A DNA stretch of 40,319 nt from an uncultured Candidatus Melainabacteria bacterium (GTDB taxonomy: Bacteria; Cyanobacteriota; Vampirovibrionia; Gastranaerophilales; Gastranaerophilaceae): contig CAKVIN010000021.1 of the NCBI GenBank assembly GCA_934754425.1, positions 1 to 40,319 on the forward strand, in the 5' to 3' direction. The position numbers and the translations under genes are program-made. The notes under the pieces were generated by a model, which did no database searches, was not told the DNA's origin, and saw only the letters and a list, made by a program, of their open reading frames with translations. Of the stretch, positions 16,457 to 22,468 are shown piece after piece; within the stretch, counting starts at the first letter, position 1; every line of letters begins with the position of its first letter.

Positions 16457-17461
16457 ATGTCTGAGCAAAAAACTGATATTCAAAGAACAAGGCTTCAAAA
16501 TACAATCTTAGACCTTGAAAAAAAATATATGGATATTTTAGAAAGAATCATTTGTAATGATGTTTTTACTAATGATTTAAAAAATATCGAGCAAGAAACA
16601 CAAGAATATTATGAAATTTTGCAAGAAGTTTGGGGAAAGAAAAATAAAATAAAAGAAGCCTCTGAAAGATTGTTACGCCACCATATGTATACAAACTTTC
16701 CAAATGCTACAAAATTTTATCCATCTCCTATCAGTTGCGACATTGCGCTTGAACTAAACGATATTATTTTAAATATTGATGTTAAAACTATTGACAAAAT
16801 TGGAAATTCTGGAGATTTAAAGACTACACAATTTGAACACAATCAAACTTCTTTTGTTAATAAACCAGTATTGGCATCTGGAAGTTTTTCCGGTTTTAAA
16901 GTTCAATCAAATTTAAAAAGCATTGACCCAAGGACTCAGAAACCAATATTAACATTTCTTGTAAAAATTGGTTATTCTGATAATGGTGAAGGAGATTTTC
17001 ATTTATTAAACAGTTCTGAATATCCAAGTTTGATTTTAACTTGTTTACCGAATGGGGCTCTAAGTAATTTATTTAATAATGATTTATTTGCTAATTTTAA
17101 AGATTATATTTATTATGAACAACATAACGGTCTTGAATATAAGCCAAGACACATAACAACAAGAGAAGAATATAGTTGCTTAGACCTAAACGGAAAATTT
17201 ATAAAAATAGAATCTAAAACTTTAATTCCTGATTCATGGCAAAGAATAAGTTGGGGCAATAAGGCTGGTTATTATGATACTGTAAACTCACAAGTTTGGT
17301 GGACACAGGAATTAAAAAAGAATAACCATAAAGAGATATTTTTAAAAGCTGTGCAATATGGAAATACTGCTCGTTTTAATGACGAATGGTTAGAAAATAG
17401 GTATGATTCTCATAATATCTTTTGGAAAGGTGAAAGAAAATATTATAATATTTATTCTTAA
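16457..17461 (+). CDS. Probable type II restriction endonuclease
   Basis: 334 residues, 66 nt downstream of the methyltransferase and on the same strand. No database-level similarity is obvious to me by eye, but the position, size and a PD-(D/E)xK-like arrangement (D95 in SCDIALEL, then D108-V-K110 in LNIDVKT) support a nuclease. An N-terminal helical segment (about 5-75) precedes the catalytic core. It should cut the site its partner methylates. The ATG at 16457 follows TGGAGACAATTT; an ATG 57 nt upstream lacks a ribosome-binding site. It resembles in length and layout the BanI/HgiCI type pairs, but that is recollection only. Confidence 0.72.
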   Translation: MSEQKTDIQRTRLQNTILDLEKKYMDILERIICNDVFTNDLKNIEQETQEYYEILQEVWGKKNKIKEASERLLRHHMYTNFPNATKFYPSPISCDIALELNDIILNIDVKTIDKIGNSGDLKTTQFEHNQTSFVNKPVLASGSFSGFKVQSNLKSIDPRTQKPILTFLVKIGYSDNGEGDFHLLNSSEYPSLILTCLPNGALSNLFNNDLFANFKDYIYYEQHNGLEYKPRHITTREEYSCLDLNGKFIKIESKTLIPDSWQRISWGNKAGYYDTVNSQVWWTQELKKNNHKEIFLKAVQYGNTARFNDEWLENRYDSHNIFWKGERKYYNIYS

Positions 17462-17750
17462 ACATTTTCTTTATTTTGAGGAATATAATCTGTAAGAATA
17501 ACTGACTTAAATGTTTTTTTGGTATTTTTGTTTTGAAGTTGTTTATTCTCGTCTGGGTATAAAATGTGTATTTATTCAGTAATCTTTGAATTATCTTAAT
17601 GTTTCTTGATATTTAGTGTAAACTTCTTTATAAATCTATTTAAAAAAGACTTGATTATTTATATTTAGCAAGTAGAATAAAATTATGGCTTTTTTAAAGG
17701 TCGTAAAAATGGACTGGTTGGTTCAGTAAAATTAGATACTTTTACTAATT
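17458..17750. other. Intergenic region after the endonuclease; short minus-strand open stretch
   Basis: No complete gene. On the minus strand 37 codons with no start lead to a TAA at 17458-17460, ending TFKSVILTDYIPQNKENV, which reads like the tail of a lost gene converging on the endonuclease. The rest is AT-rich and shows no terminator. Confidence 0.3.
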
Positions 17751-17965
17751 CAGTGAAAATTAAATAATATGTCGCAACAGCTCCCAATGGAGCCGAGAGG
17801 CGAAACATATAGGGAAAATGTAGAGCTTGCTCTACCAACCCAGTAAAAATTAAATAAATATGCCGCAATAGCTCCCCGTGGAGCCGAGAGGTGAAACATA
17901 TATGGAAAACGTAGAGCTTGCTCTACCAACCCAGTGAAAATTAAATAAATATGCCGCAATAGCTC
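17751..17965. repeat. Degenerate 90/91-bp tandem array made from tRNA-Phe fragments
   Basis: Two units (about 17751-17840 and 17841-17931) precede the tRNA gene, whose first 13 nt end a third partial unit. The string TGCCGCAATAGCTC occurs at 17861 and 17952, and a diverged copy TGTCGCAACAGCTC at 17770, each 91 nt apart; all correspond to the tRNA 5' end. Each full unit also carries CTTGCTCTACCAAC (17827-17840, 17918-17931), the exact reverse complement of the tRNA D-arm (GTTGGTAGAGCAAG), as part of a GTAGAGC-TT-GCTCTAC hairpin. The units cannot fold as tRNAs. Confidence 0.85.
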
Positions 17966-18025
17966 AGTTGGTAGAGCAAGGGACTGAAAATCCCTGTGTC
18001 CTTGGTTCAATTCCGAGTTGCGGCA
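17953..18025 (+). tRNA. tRNA-Phe (GAA)
   Basis: 73-nt cloverleaf. Acceptor GCCGCAA pairs perfectly with TTGCGGC, discriminator A at 18025. D-arm GCTC...GAGC, anticodon stem AGGGA/TCCCT with loop CTGAAAA and anticodon GAA at 17986-17988, five-base variable loop, T-arm CTTGG-TTCAATT-CCGAG. CCA is not encoded. A T-run follows directly. The T-arm sequence AATTCCGAGTTG (18009-18020) is repeated inverted at 18061-18072, and the 21 nt at its 3' end (18022-18042) recur at 18154-18174. Confidence 0.97.
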
Positions 18026-18113
18026 TATTTTTTTGTTTATATAACTACCATCAATAACCACAACTCGGAATTATATCTAATATACGTCTCGTCACAAAAG
18101 CGAACTCGACTTC

Positions 18114-18148
18114 CTCTATTGAAACGATAATCAATCGTTTCAACAGAG
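18114..18148. repeat. Hairpin carrying the left outer repeat
   Basis: CTCT-A-TTGAAACGAT (18114-18128) pairs with ATCGTTTCAA-C-AGAG (18134-18148) around a 5-nt loop with one mismatch. The right arm is the first half of the 35-bp direct repeat found again at 21211. Confidence 0.8.
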
Positions 18149-18166
18149 TTCTTGGCATATTTTTTT
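18132..18166 (+). repeat. Outer 35-bp direct repeat, left copy
   Basis: Identical over 35 bases to 21211-21245; begins CAATCGTTTCAACAGAG and ends GGCATATTTTTTT. Its last 13 bases also match the 3' end of tRNA-Phe and following T-run (18022-18034), the sort of place used by site-specific integrases. Confidence 0.9.
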
Positions 18167-18232
18167 GTTTATATTACTGGATTTCAGCGATTTGTATTTT
18201 GGAGTGATATTCTTAAAATAAGAAATGTTGCA

Positions 18233-18323
18233 GTTGTAGGTCGTGTTCAACAATTTTCATTGAACACGACATTACAATTTATGTATTAGTCGTGTTGGAT
18301 GACAATAGTCCAACACGACCTAC
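18233..18323. repeat. 91-bp double-hairpin element, copy A
   Basis: 90 of 91 bases equal copy B at 20709-20799. Ends are a 12-bp inverted repeat, GTAGGTCGTGTT / AACACGACCTAC. Inside are two hairpins: GTCGTGTTCAA (18240-18250) with TTGAACACGAC (18260-18270), and GTCGTGTTGGA (18289-18299) with TCCAACACGAC (18309-18319), each with a 9-nt loop. Thus the same 8-mer GTCGTGTT occurs twice in each orientation. It looks like a small non-autonomous palindromic (REP/BIME-like) element; no transposase is nearby. Confidence 0.9.
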
Positions 18324-18437
18324 AAGCTTATCCTGTCTATCAGAGTAACACAGCATTATATTAGCACATAATATTGGTCATGTACATACTAGCTAGGTAG
18401 GTAGGTTATTTTTTATTTTTCTATATTAAATAGAGGA

Positions 18438-18465
18438 TTGAAAACTTAAAGTTTACTCTTATAAT
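18438..18465 (+). promoter_or_regulatory. Promoter of first twin gene
   Basis: TTGAAA (18438-18443), 16-nt spacer, TATAAT (18460-18465), followed by a short leader with GGAGGG before the ATG at 18497. The second twin has the matching TATAAT at 19704-19709. Confidence 0.6.
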
Positions 18466-18496
18466 CTTAATGAGATTTTGACTTGGAGGGTAAAAA

Positions 18497-19450
18497 ATGG
18501 TATCAGCTATCAATACTAATACTAACTATTACCAATCATATTTAATTACACAAAATAGAAATGAAGGTGTGAATGATAATAGTAGGTATTCTGCTAAAGA
18601 AACTGCTATTGATATATTTAATGATTATATGAGTTTTGATAATAATAATATTTACAAAGCCTTATCATATAATGATTATGTCCGCACGCAAAAGAAACTC
18701 TTAAAACAAGAAATTATTGCACCTACAGCAGATGATGCTTCAAAATTAAGTATTGAGGAATATGAAAATCGGAAAGCTATTTATTATGAAAAGGTGAATA
18801 ATTTTAATTTTGATAAGGGTTTTCAGGACTATTTAAAAAGTCGTGGTTGCCAAGACGAAACAGAATTACAAGCTTTAGGAAATTGCTATGAAAGTGTAGA
18901 AGACTTAAAACAAATTGCAACTTTGAGTGCATCTAGCCACCTAATTGGCCTAAACGGTAGAATACATGGGATGGGGCGTATATTACCTGAATACGAATTT
19001 GATAAGTTGTTTGATGGAAAAAGCGTGGCAGAAATACAGAACTTTCTACAGAGTTATGATAATGCAAAAGGATTTGAAGAAGAAGTAGAGGTTTTAAAAC
19101 AACTCATAAATGATTCAAGCATTGCTTCTGAAGATAAAGATTTGGTGTGTATGGGACTTGATTTATATGAAGTCTATTGCAAAAAAGAGGATTGTGAAAA
19201 AAAGCTGGGAAATGAGATATCATTTGATTACGAAAGTTACTTTATTCAAAAGTACCAAGATTATATGTTTTCTGAAGGTGGGATAGATATGAAACATTTT
19301 TTAAAACAATACCTACCTGCTGAATTAGAGCTGAGAATTAAAGAATTGAGTGAATTAGAGTCACTTTTAGCAGAAAAAAATACATCTAATGAACAAACTA
19401 ACATTGATGATAGTTTTATAGCAACTAAAATTGCACAATATAGAAAATAA
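18497..19450 (+). CDS. Twin hypothetical protein A, 317 aa
   Basis: Not recognised. Starts MVSAINTNTNYYQSY after GGAGGGTAAAAA. The protein is soluble, acidic, helical, with no signal peptide or membrane helix. It is a paralogue of the gene at 19735: shared blocks are the MVSA-N-YYQ start, SIEEYENRKAIYYEKVNNFNF followed by a GFQDYLKSRGC block (about 93-122), the middle Leu-rich region, and an identical C-terminal end DSFIATKIAQYRK. The DNA coding that end plus the following 30 bases (19421-19474) is identical to 20656-20709. A Rho-independent terminator follows. The pair sits within nested direct repeats beside tRNA-Phe, which suggests duplication in an accessory cassette. Confidence 0.8.
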   Translation: MVSAINTNTNYYQSYLITQNRNEGVNDNSRYSAKETAIDIFNDYMSFDNNNIYKALSYNDYVRTQKKLLKQEIIAPTADDASKLSIEEYENRKAIYYEKVNNFNFDKGFQDYLKSRGCQDETELQALGNCYESVEDLKQIATLSASSHLIGLNGRIHGMGRILPEYEFDKLFDGKSVAEIQNFLQSYDNAKGFEEEVEVLKQLINDSSIASEDKDLVCMGLDLYEVYCKKEDCEKKLGNEISFDYESYFIQKYQDYMFSEGGIDMKHFLKQYLPAELELRIKELSELESLLAEKNTSNEQTNIDDSFIATKIAQYRK

Positions 19451-19474
19451 ATGCTATTTGGATTAAGAAAAAAG
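19421..19474 (+). repeat. 54-bp direct repeat at the 3' end of twin A
   Basis: Identical to 20656-20709, covering the last 10 codons and the 3' untranslated start. In twin A it runs into the GGGAAGC terminator stem; in twin B it runs into the 91-bp element. Confidence 0.9.
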
Positions 19475-19498
19475 GGAAGCAAATGCTTCCCTTTTTTA
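19468..19498. terminator. Bidirectional terminator after twin A
   Basis: GGGAAGC (19474-19480), AAAT loop, GCTTCCC (19485-19491) and T6, with A6 on the left side, so it can act for both strands. Confidence 0.9.
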
Positions 19499-19503
19499 AT
19501 TTC

Positions 19504-19587
19504 TTATGCTGCAGTAGTCCAAGCGGAATTTACTAAATTCATTAAGTCTGCATTTGCTTTAACATCTTCAACAGAGCTGATTTTCAT
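19504..19587 (-). CDS. Possible 27-aa small protein between the twins
   Basis: ATG at 19587 to TAA at 19504 codes for 27 residues starting MKISSVEDVKANADL and ending SAWTTAA, followed immediately by the bidirectional terminator. The M-K-I opening resembles other small proteins here and composition is protein-like. The ribosome-binding site is poor (GGTG 7-10 nt upstream), so it may be a gene remnant. Confidence 0.3.
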   Translation of the reverse strand: MKISSVEDVKANADLMNLVNSAWTTAA

Positions 19588-19734
19588 AATAATAACACCA
19601 TTATTATATTACATACAATACTGGTCATGAGTATAGTACCCAAGTAGCTATTTTTAACATTTTTTTACATTAAATAGCGGATAAAAAATATCAAACTCAC
19701 TTTTATAATCATATTATGCAATGGGAGGGAGAAA

Positions 19735-20685
19735 ATGGTTTCTGCTGTAAGCTCAAATAATTACTACTATCAACTAGATTATGCTCAAAATACTTCCGGT
19801 GATACTGAAGGTAAACTTAGGCAAAAAGAAGTTTCAAAGTATATATGTAATGACTATGCAAATATTAGAAATGAAAACCATACTTATCATGATAGCATTT
19901 ATCGTTCATACTCAGAATATGTAGGAAGACAGAAGAATGTAATACTTGCAGAATCTATGGGGGGAATTAGTCCGCTTGAAGCTGCTAAAACTTATAGCTT
20001 AGAAGAATATGAGGCAAGGAAGCAAGAGTATTGCAATAAAGTCAATAATTTTGATTTTGAACAAGGATTCAAAGATTATATGAACAGCTTAGGATGTAGT
20101 AATGAAAAAGAACTCTCAAAGTATGTTACATATGAAGAAAAACAGAGTATCGTTGCAAAAGCAGCACAAGACATTCTTACAGACCTTGGCATAACTAATC
20201 CGGGATTAGTTTCAATTTTTAATAATCTTGATTATATTACAGAAAATATTGATTATGATATTGCTCAACAATTTTATGCAGATTTAGAAGATGTAAATCC
20301 ATTAGGAAGTTTAAGCAAAAATTGGGATATACAAGCAAATGCAGTTAAAAACTTATTGAACTCTATTGATGGATTAGAAAATAAAGAGCTATACATGCAA
20401 GGAATTGATTTGCTTACTTTACAGAAAAAATGTGCGAACTTACGCGGTGAGTCATTAGATTCCAATAAATTAGTTGATGAATATTTTGGAAAAACACATA
20501 TATACTCCCAACAAACAGGTGCGTCTGCTATAGATGCTTTAAAGTATTATTTAACAAATGAAATTGCAACTAAAACAAAGGAATTGGATGAATTAATGTT
20601 AGTTAACAAAGACACTCAAGAGAAAGAACAAAACAATCTGACAGATAGCTTTATTGCAACTAAAATTGCACAATATAGAAAATAA
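19735..20685 (+). CDS. Twin hypothetical protein B, 316 aa
   Basis: Paralogue of the 18497 gene, with the same length, the MVSA...NYYYQ start, a SLEEYEARKQEYCNKVNNFDF segment followed by GFKDYMNSLGC, and the identical C-terminal DSFIATKIAQYRK. The middle part has diverged much more than the two ends, so the twins may share a structural frame but differ in a recognition or binding surface (inference). GGGAGGGAG precedes the ATG; TATAAT lies at 19704-19709. Its own terminator is missing: the sequence equal to twin A stops at the first base of the terminator stem and the 91-bp element follows. No known domain is seen. Confidence 0.8.
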   Translation: MVSAVSSNNYYYQLDYAQNTSGDTEGKLRQKEVSKYICNDYANIRNENHTYHDSIYRSYSEYVGRQKNVILAESMGGISPLEAAKTYSLEEYEARKQEYCNKVNNFDFEQGFKDYMNSLGCSNEKELSKYVTYEEKQSIVAKAAQDILTDLGITNPGLVSIFNNLDYITENIDYDIAQQFYADLEDVNPLGSLSKNWDIQANAVKNLLNSIDGLENKELYMQGIDLLTLQKKCANLRGESLDSNKLVDEYFGKTHIYSQQTGASAIDALKYYLTNEIATKTKELDELMLVNKDTQEKEQNNLTDSFIATKIAQYRK

Positions 20686-20709
20686 ATGCTATTTGGATTA
20701 AGAAAAAAG
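20656..20709 (+). repeat. 54-bp direct repeat at the 3' end of twin B
   Basis: Exact copy of 19421-19474; its last base is also the first base of the 91-bp element copy B. Confidence 0.9.
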
Positions 20710-20799
20710 TTGTAGGTCGTGTTCAACAATTTTCATTGAACACGACATTAAAATTTATGTATTAGTCGTGTTGGATGACAATAGTCCAACACGACCTAC
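20709..20799. repeat. 91-bp double-hairpin element, copy B
   Basis: Same orientation as copy A with a single base difference (A for C in the middle linker). Flanks differ from copy A on both sides apart from one A on the left, which fixes the element ends. It replaces the terminator seen after twin A and may itself act as one, having strong hairpins but no U-tract. Confidence 0.9.
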
Positions 20800-20816
20800 G
20801 AACTATCGGTATATAA

Positions 20817-21005
20817 TTAATAAATTTGAAAGCCTGTTCCAAATGGTGGCAATACCAACTGTCCGATAATTTCATTTCTACCTGACTCTATTATTTTGGC
20901 TGGTTTTCTAGGGTCAGTCAGTAGGGTGCAAATTTTTGCACCGAAAATAATTTTGTAAAGTGCATTTACTAATCTATCAAAAATATTCCCACCTCTCGGA
21001 AGTTT
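20817..21005 (-). pseudogene. Start-less open stretch, possible gene fragment
   Basis: Minus-strand frame of 62 codons with no start codon, bounded upstream by a TAA at 21006-21008 and ending at 20817-20819. It reads GGNIFDRLVNALYKIIFG, then LLTDPRKPAKIIESG and QLVLPPFGTGFQIY, which looks like real protein rather than random AT-rich translation. Family unknown; could be a truncated gene or a coincidence. Confidence 0.3.
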
Positions 21006-21210
21006 TTATCCTTTTTCTATCCTTGCAAAACTCAAACCTTGTCGGAGTTTGAGGTAAATTTTCCAAAACAAGCAGGAAAAAAGGATAAATTTAGGGATAA
21101 GAAAAGGATAAAAAGGATAATTTTTCTTGAAACGAGGGAAGTGGCTAAAATTCAAACATTTTCTTAATTATACCCACTTTCCCTCTTTCAAATTTATCCG
21201 TCAGATTATA

Positions 21211-21245
21211 CAATCGTTTCAACAGAGTTCTTGGCATATTTTTTT
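21211..21245 (+). repeat. Outer 35-bp direct repeat, right copy
   Basis: Identical to 18132-18166 over 35 bases. Unlike the left copy it lacks the adjacent hairpin partner, but TTGAAACGA at 21127-21135 can pair with it at a distance. Confidence 0.9.
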
Positions 21246-21399
21246 ATTAATAATCATAAGCTTTTCAGCCATTGACCATTTTAAGTCATTTTCTTATTTT
21301 ATTAGTTTGTCGTAGATTTGTCGGAGTTGAAAATAAATTATATAATCATCTCATGTCGGCAGTTTTTTAATCAATTATTAAGGCTTGCCCCTTCCAATT

Positions 21400-21774
21400 T
21401 TAGCACAATTCAGCATCGCCAAGTCCAAATTGTTCCAAACTATTAGATTTTGCTTGAACACAAATATATTCCAAATCAGTTTTTGATTCCATTGTTCTTG
21501 TGGCATTTGGAAGAACTTTTACGCAAGTTCCTTCTTTAACCTCAACAACTTCATTATCTAAAGTCATTGAACCTTCACCCTTCAAGAAAATATAAACTTC
21601 TTCATTCTGTTTGTGTTTGTGATTGAATGGCAATTTCACTCCGGCAGGCATTGCACTAACTGAAATTTCACAGCTTGTTAATTCCAACAAATCATGCAAA
21701 AATGCTTTACCGTTTTCATAATTTTTACCTATTTCACTAATTTTTCCGATTTCTTCTTTTTTAAAGTTTGTCAT
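21400..21774 (-). CDS. Cupin domain protein
   Basis: 124 residues, a single small beta-barrel. Cupin motif 1 is seen as HKHKQNEEVYIFLKGEG (metal-binding HxH plus Glu), with motif 2 around PNATRTMESKTDLEYICV, where the usual His is replaced. Probably binds a metal; the enzymatic or sensing role is unknown. A good AAAGGAG ribosome-binding site precedes the ATG. It lies 46 nt behind the MarR regulator gene on the same strand, and the MarR operator-like sequence GTTAGATGTCTAAC lies between them, so it is probably both co-transcribed with, and separately controlled by, that regulator. Confidence 0.9.
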   Translation of the reverse strand: MTNFKKEEIGKISEIGKNYENGKAFLHDLLELTSCEISVSAMPAGVKLPFNHKHKQNEEVYIFLKGEGSMTLDNEVVEVKEGTCVKVLPNATRTMESKTDLEYICVQAKSNSLEQFGLGDAELC

Positions 21775-21789
21775 AATGTTTCTCCTTTT

Positions 21790-21803
21790 GTTAGATGTCT
21801 AAC
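21790..21803. promoter_or_regulatory. Operator-like palindrome before the cupin gene
   Basis: GTTAGATGTCTAAC, differing by one base from the perfect palindrome upstream of the marR gene (22246-22259). Likely a second MarR binding site. Confidence 0.6.
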
Positions 21804-21820
21804 TATTACTGTAAAAAATT

Positions 21821-22231
21821 TTATTTTATTACTTTTCTTAAAAGTTTTTCTATTAATTCAGACTCTTCCGGAGATAAATTTTTGTATAACATTTTATTCA
21901 ATTCATTCGAAATTTTTTCAAATATCACTTTAAAATCTTCACCTTTTTGAGTCAAAACTATATTCGTAGAGCGATTATCTTCTTCAGAAGCTTCTCTTTT
22001 TATATATCCTAGTTTTTCTAGTTTATCAACCAATACCGTAACCGTTGGTTTTGTTCTATGAATGCTATTTGCAATATCTTTCATTGTCATTTTACCGTTT
22101 TTGTAAAGGCAAACAAGAATATCACCGTGACTTGGCACAAGCCCTTCTGCACCATTATTTTTTAATTCTTCAACAATAAAACGGTTTCCTTTTTCATGAA
22201 TTTTTGATACTAAAGATAACATTTCTTTCAT
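21821..22231 (-). CDS. MarR family transcriptional regulator
   Basis: 136 residues, typical of the winged-helix MarR group: helical dimer segment at the N-terminus, then GDILVCLYKNGKMTMKDIANSIHRTKPTVTVLVDKLEKLGYI with the recognition helix, wing REASEEDNRSTNIVLTQKG, and C-terminal dimerisation helix (LIEKLLRKVIK). MarR proteins repress their own gene and neighbours until a small ligand or oxidant binds. The perfect palindrome GTTAGATATCTAAC abuts the -10 box, giving clear autoregulation. No Shine-Dalgarno is present; the ATG lies 8 nt after TATAAT, so the transcript is probably leaderless or nearly so. Confidence 0.93.
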   Translation of the reverse strand: MKEMLSLVSKIHEKGNRFIVEELKNNGAEGLVPSHGDILVCLYKNGKMTMKDIANSIHRTKPTVTVLVDKLEKLGYIKREASEEDNRSTNIVLTQKGEDFKVIFEKISNELNKMLYKNLSPEESELIEKLLRKVIK

Positions 22232-22239
22232 ATAATTAT

Positions 22240-22245
22240 ATTATA
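22240..22245 (-). promoter_or_regulatory. -10 box of marR, leaderless
   Basis: TATAAT on the minus strand, 8 nt before the ATG and directly next to the operator palindrome. Confidence 0.5.
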
Positions 22246-22259
22246 GTTAGATATCTAAC
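22246..22259. promoter_or_regulatory. Operator palindrome of marR
   Basis: GTTAGATATCTAAC, a perfect 14-bp palindrome touching the -10 box; bound repressor would block polymerase. Confidence 0.7.
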
Positions 22260-22468
22260 TTTTGTCAAGAGGTTTTTTGCAACTCATATTGTATTTTGCT
22301 TGGTTCGGATTTCTCATTTGATATATTCAAATCAATTGTTAAAAGGGATTAAACCGCAAGTGTTTTTATAGCTAAATGCAAACTAGTTTCTTTCTATTGA
22401 ATTTTAGTATACAAGTAGCAAATTTTTTTATTTTCAGTTTTTTTATAAATAAAAGAAGGGATTAAAAT

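Larger units (their letters stand above)
18026..18496. other. Repeat-rich spacer between tRNA-Phe and first twin gene
   Basis: No gene is seen. Contents in order: inverted copy of the tRNA T-arm (18061-18072), hairpin 18114-18148 with the 35-bp repeat, the 91-bp double-hairpin element (18233-18323), then about 100 bases of promoter region resembling that in front of the second twin (GGTCATG, ATTAAATAG, TTATAATC). Confidence 0.8.
20686..21399. other. Gene-free region with palindromes and a possible gene remnant
   Basis: After the 91-bp element no complete gene is seen. Structures: inverted pair at 21006-21022 and 21095-21111 (TTATCCTTTTTCTATCC against GGATAAGAAAAGGATAA, one mismatch), a hairpin CTCAAAC/GTTTGAG inside it (21031-21053), and a further long stem joining TTGAAACGAGGGAAGTGG (21127-21144) to CCACTTTCCCTCTTTCAA (21174-21191). 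The 35-bp repeat lies at 21211-21245. Stacked stems of this size could be a structured RNA or the end of a mobile element. Confidence 0.6.

Noticed and set aside
17751..17965. CRISPR array
   Set aside because: Period 91 with the whole unit conserved, only two full units, tRNA-derived content, and no spacers or cas genes.
17683..18061. Two minus-strand frames across the tRNA array
   Set aside because: They are translations of the tRNA-derived repeat and of the antisense of the tRNA gene itself.
21127..21315. 62-codon plus-strand frame right of the twins
   Set aside because: It crosses the palindromes and the 35-bp repeat, with no ribosome-binding site and a biased composition.
14152..21400. 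Insertion sequence or prophage
   Set aside because: No transposase, integrase, or phage structural gene can be read on either strand, so only att-like and palindromic repeats are claimed.
22232..22468. Possible RNA gene or riboswitch before the HTH-repeat gene
   Set aside because: No tRNA fold and no hairpin plus T-run beyond background were found.
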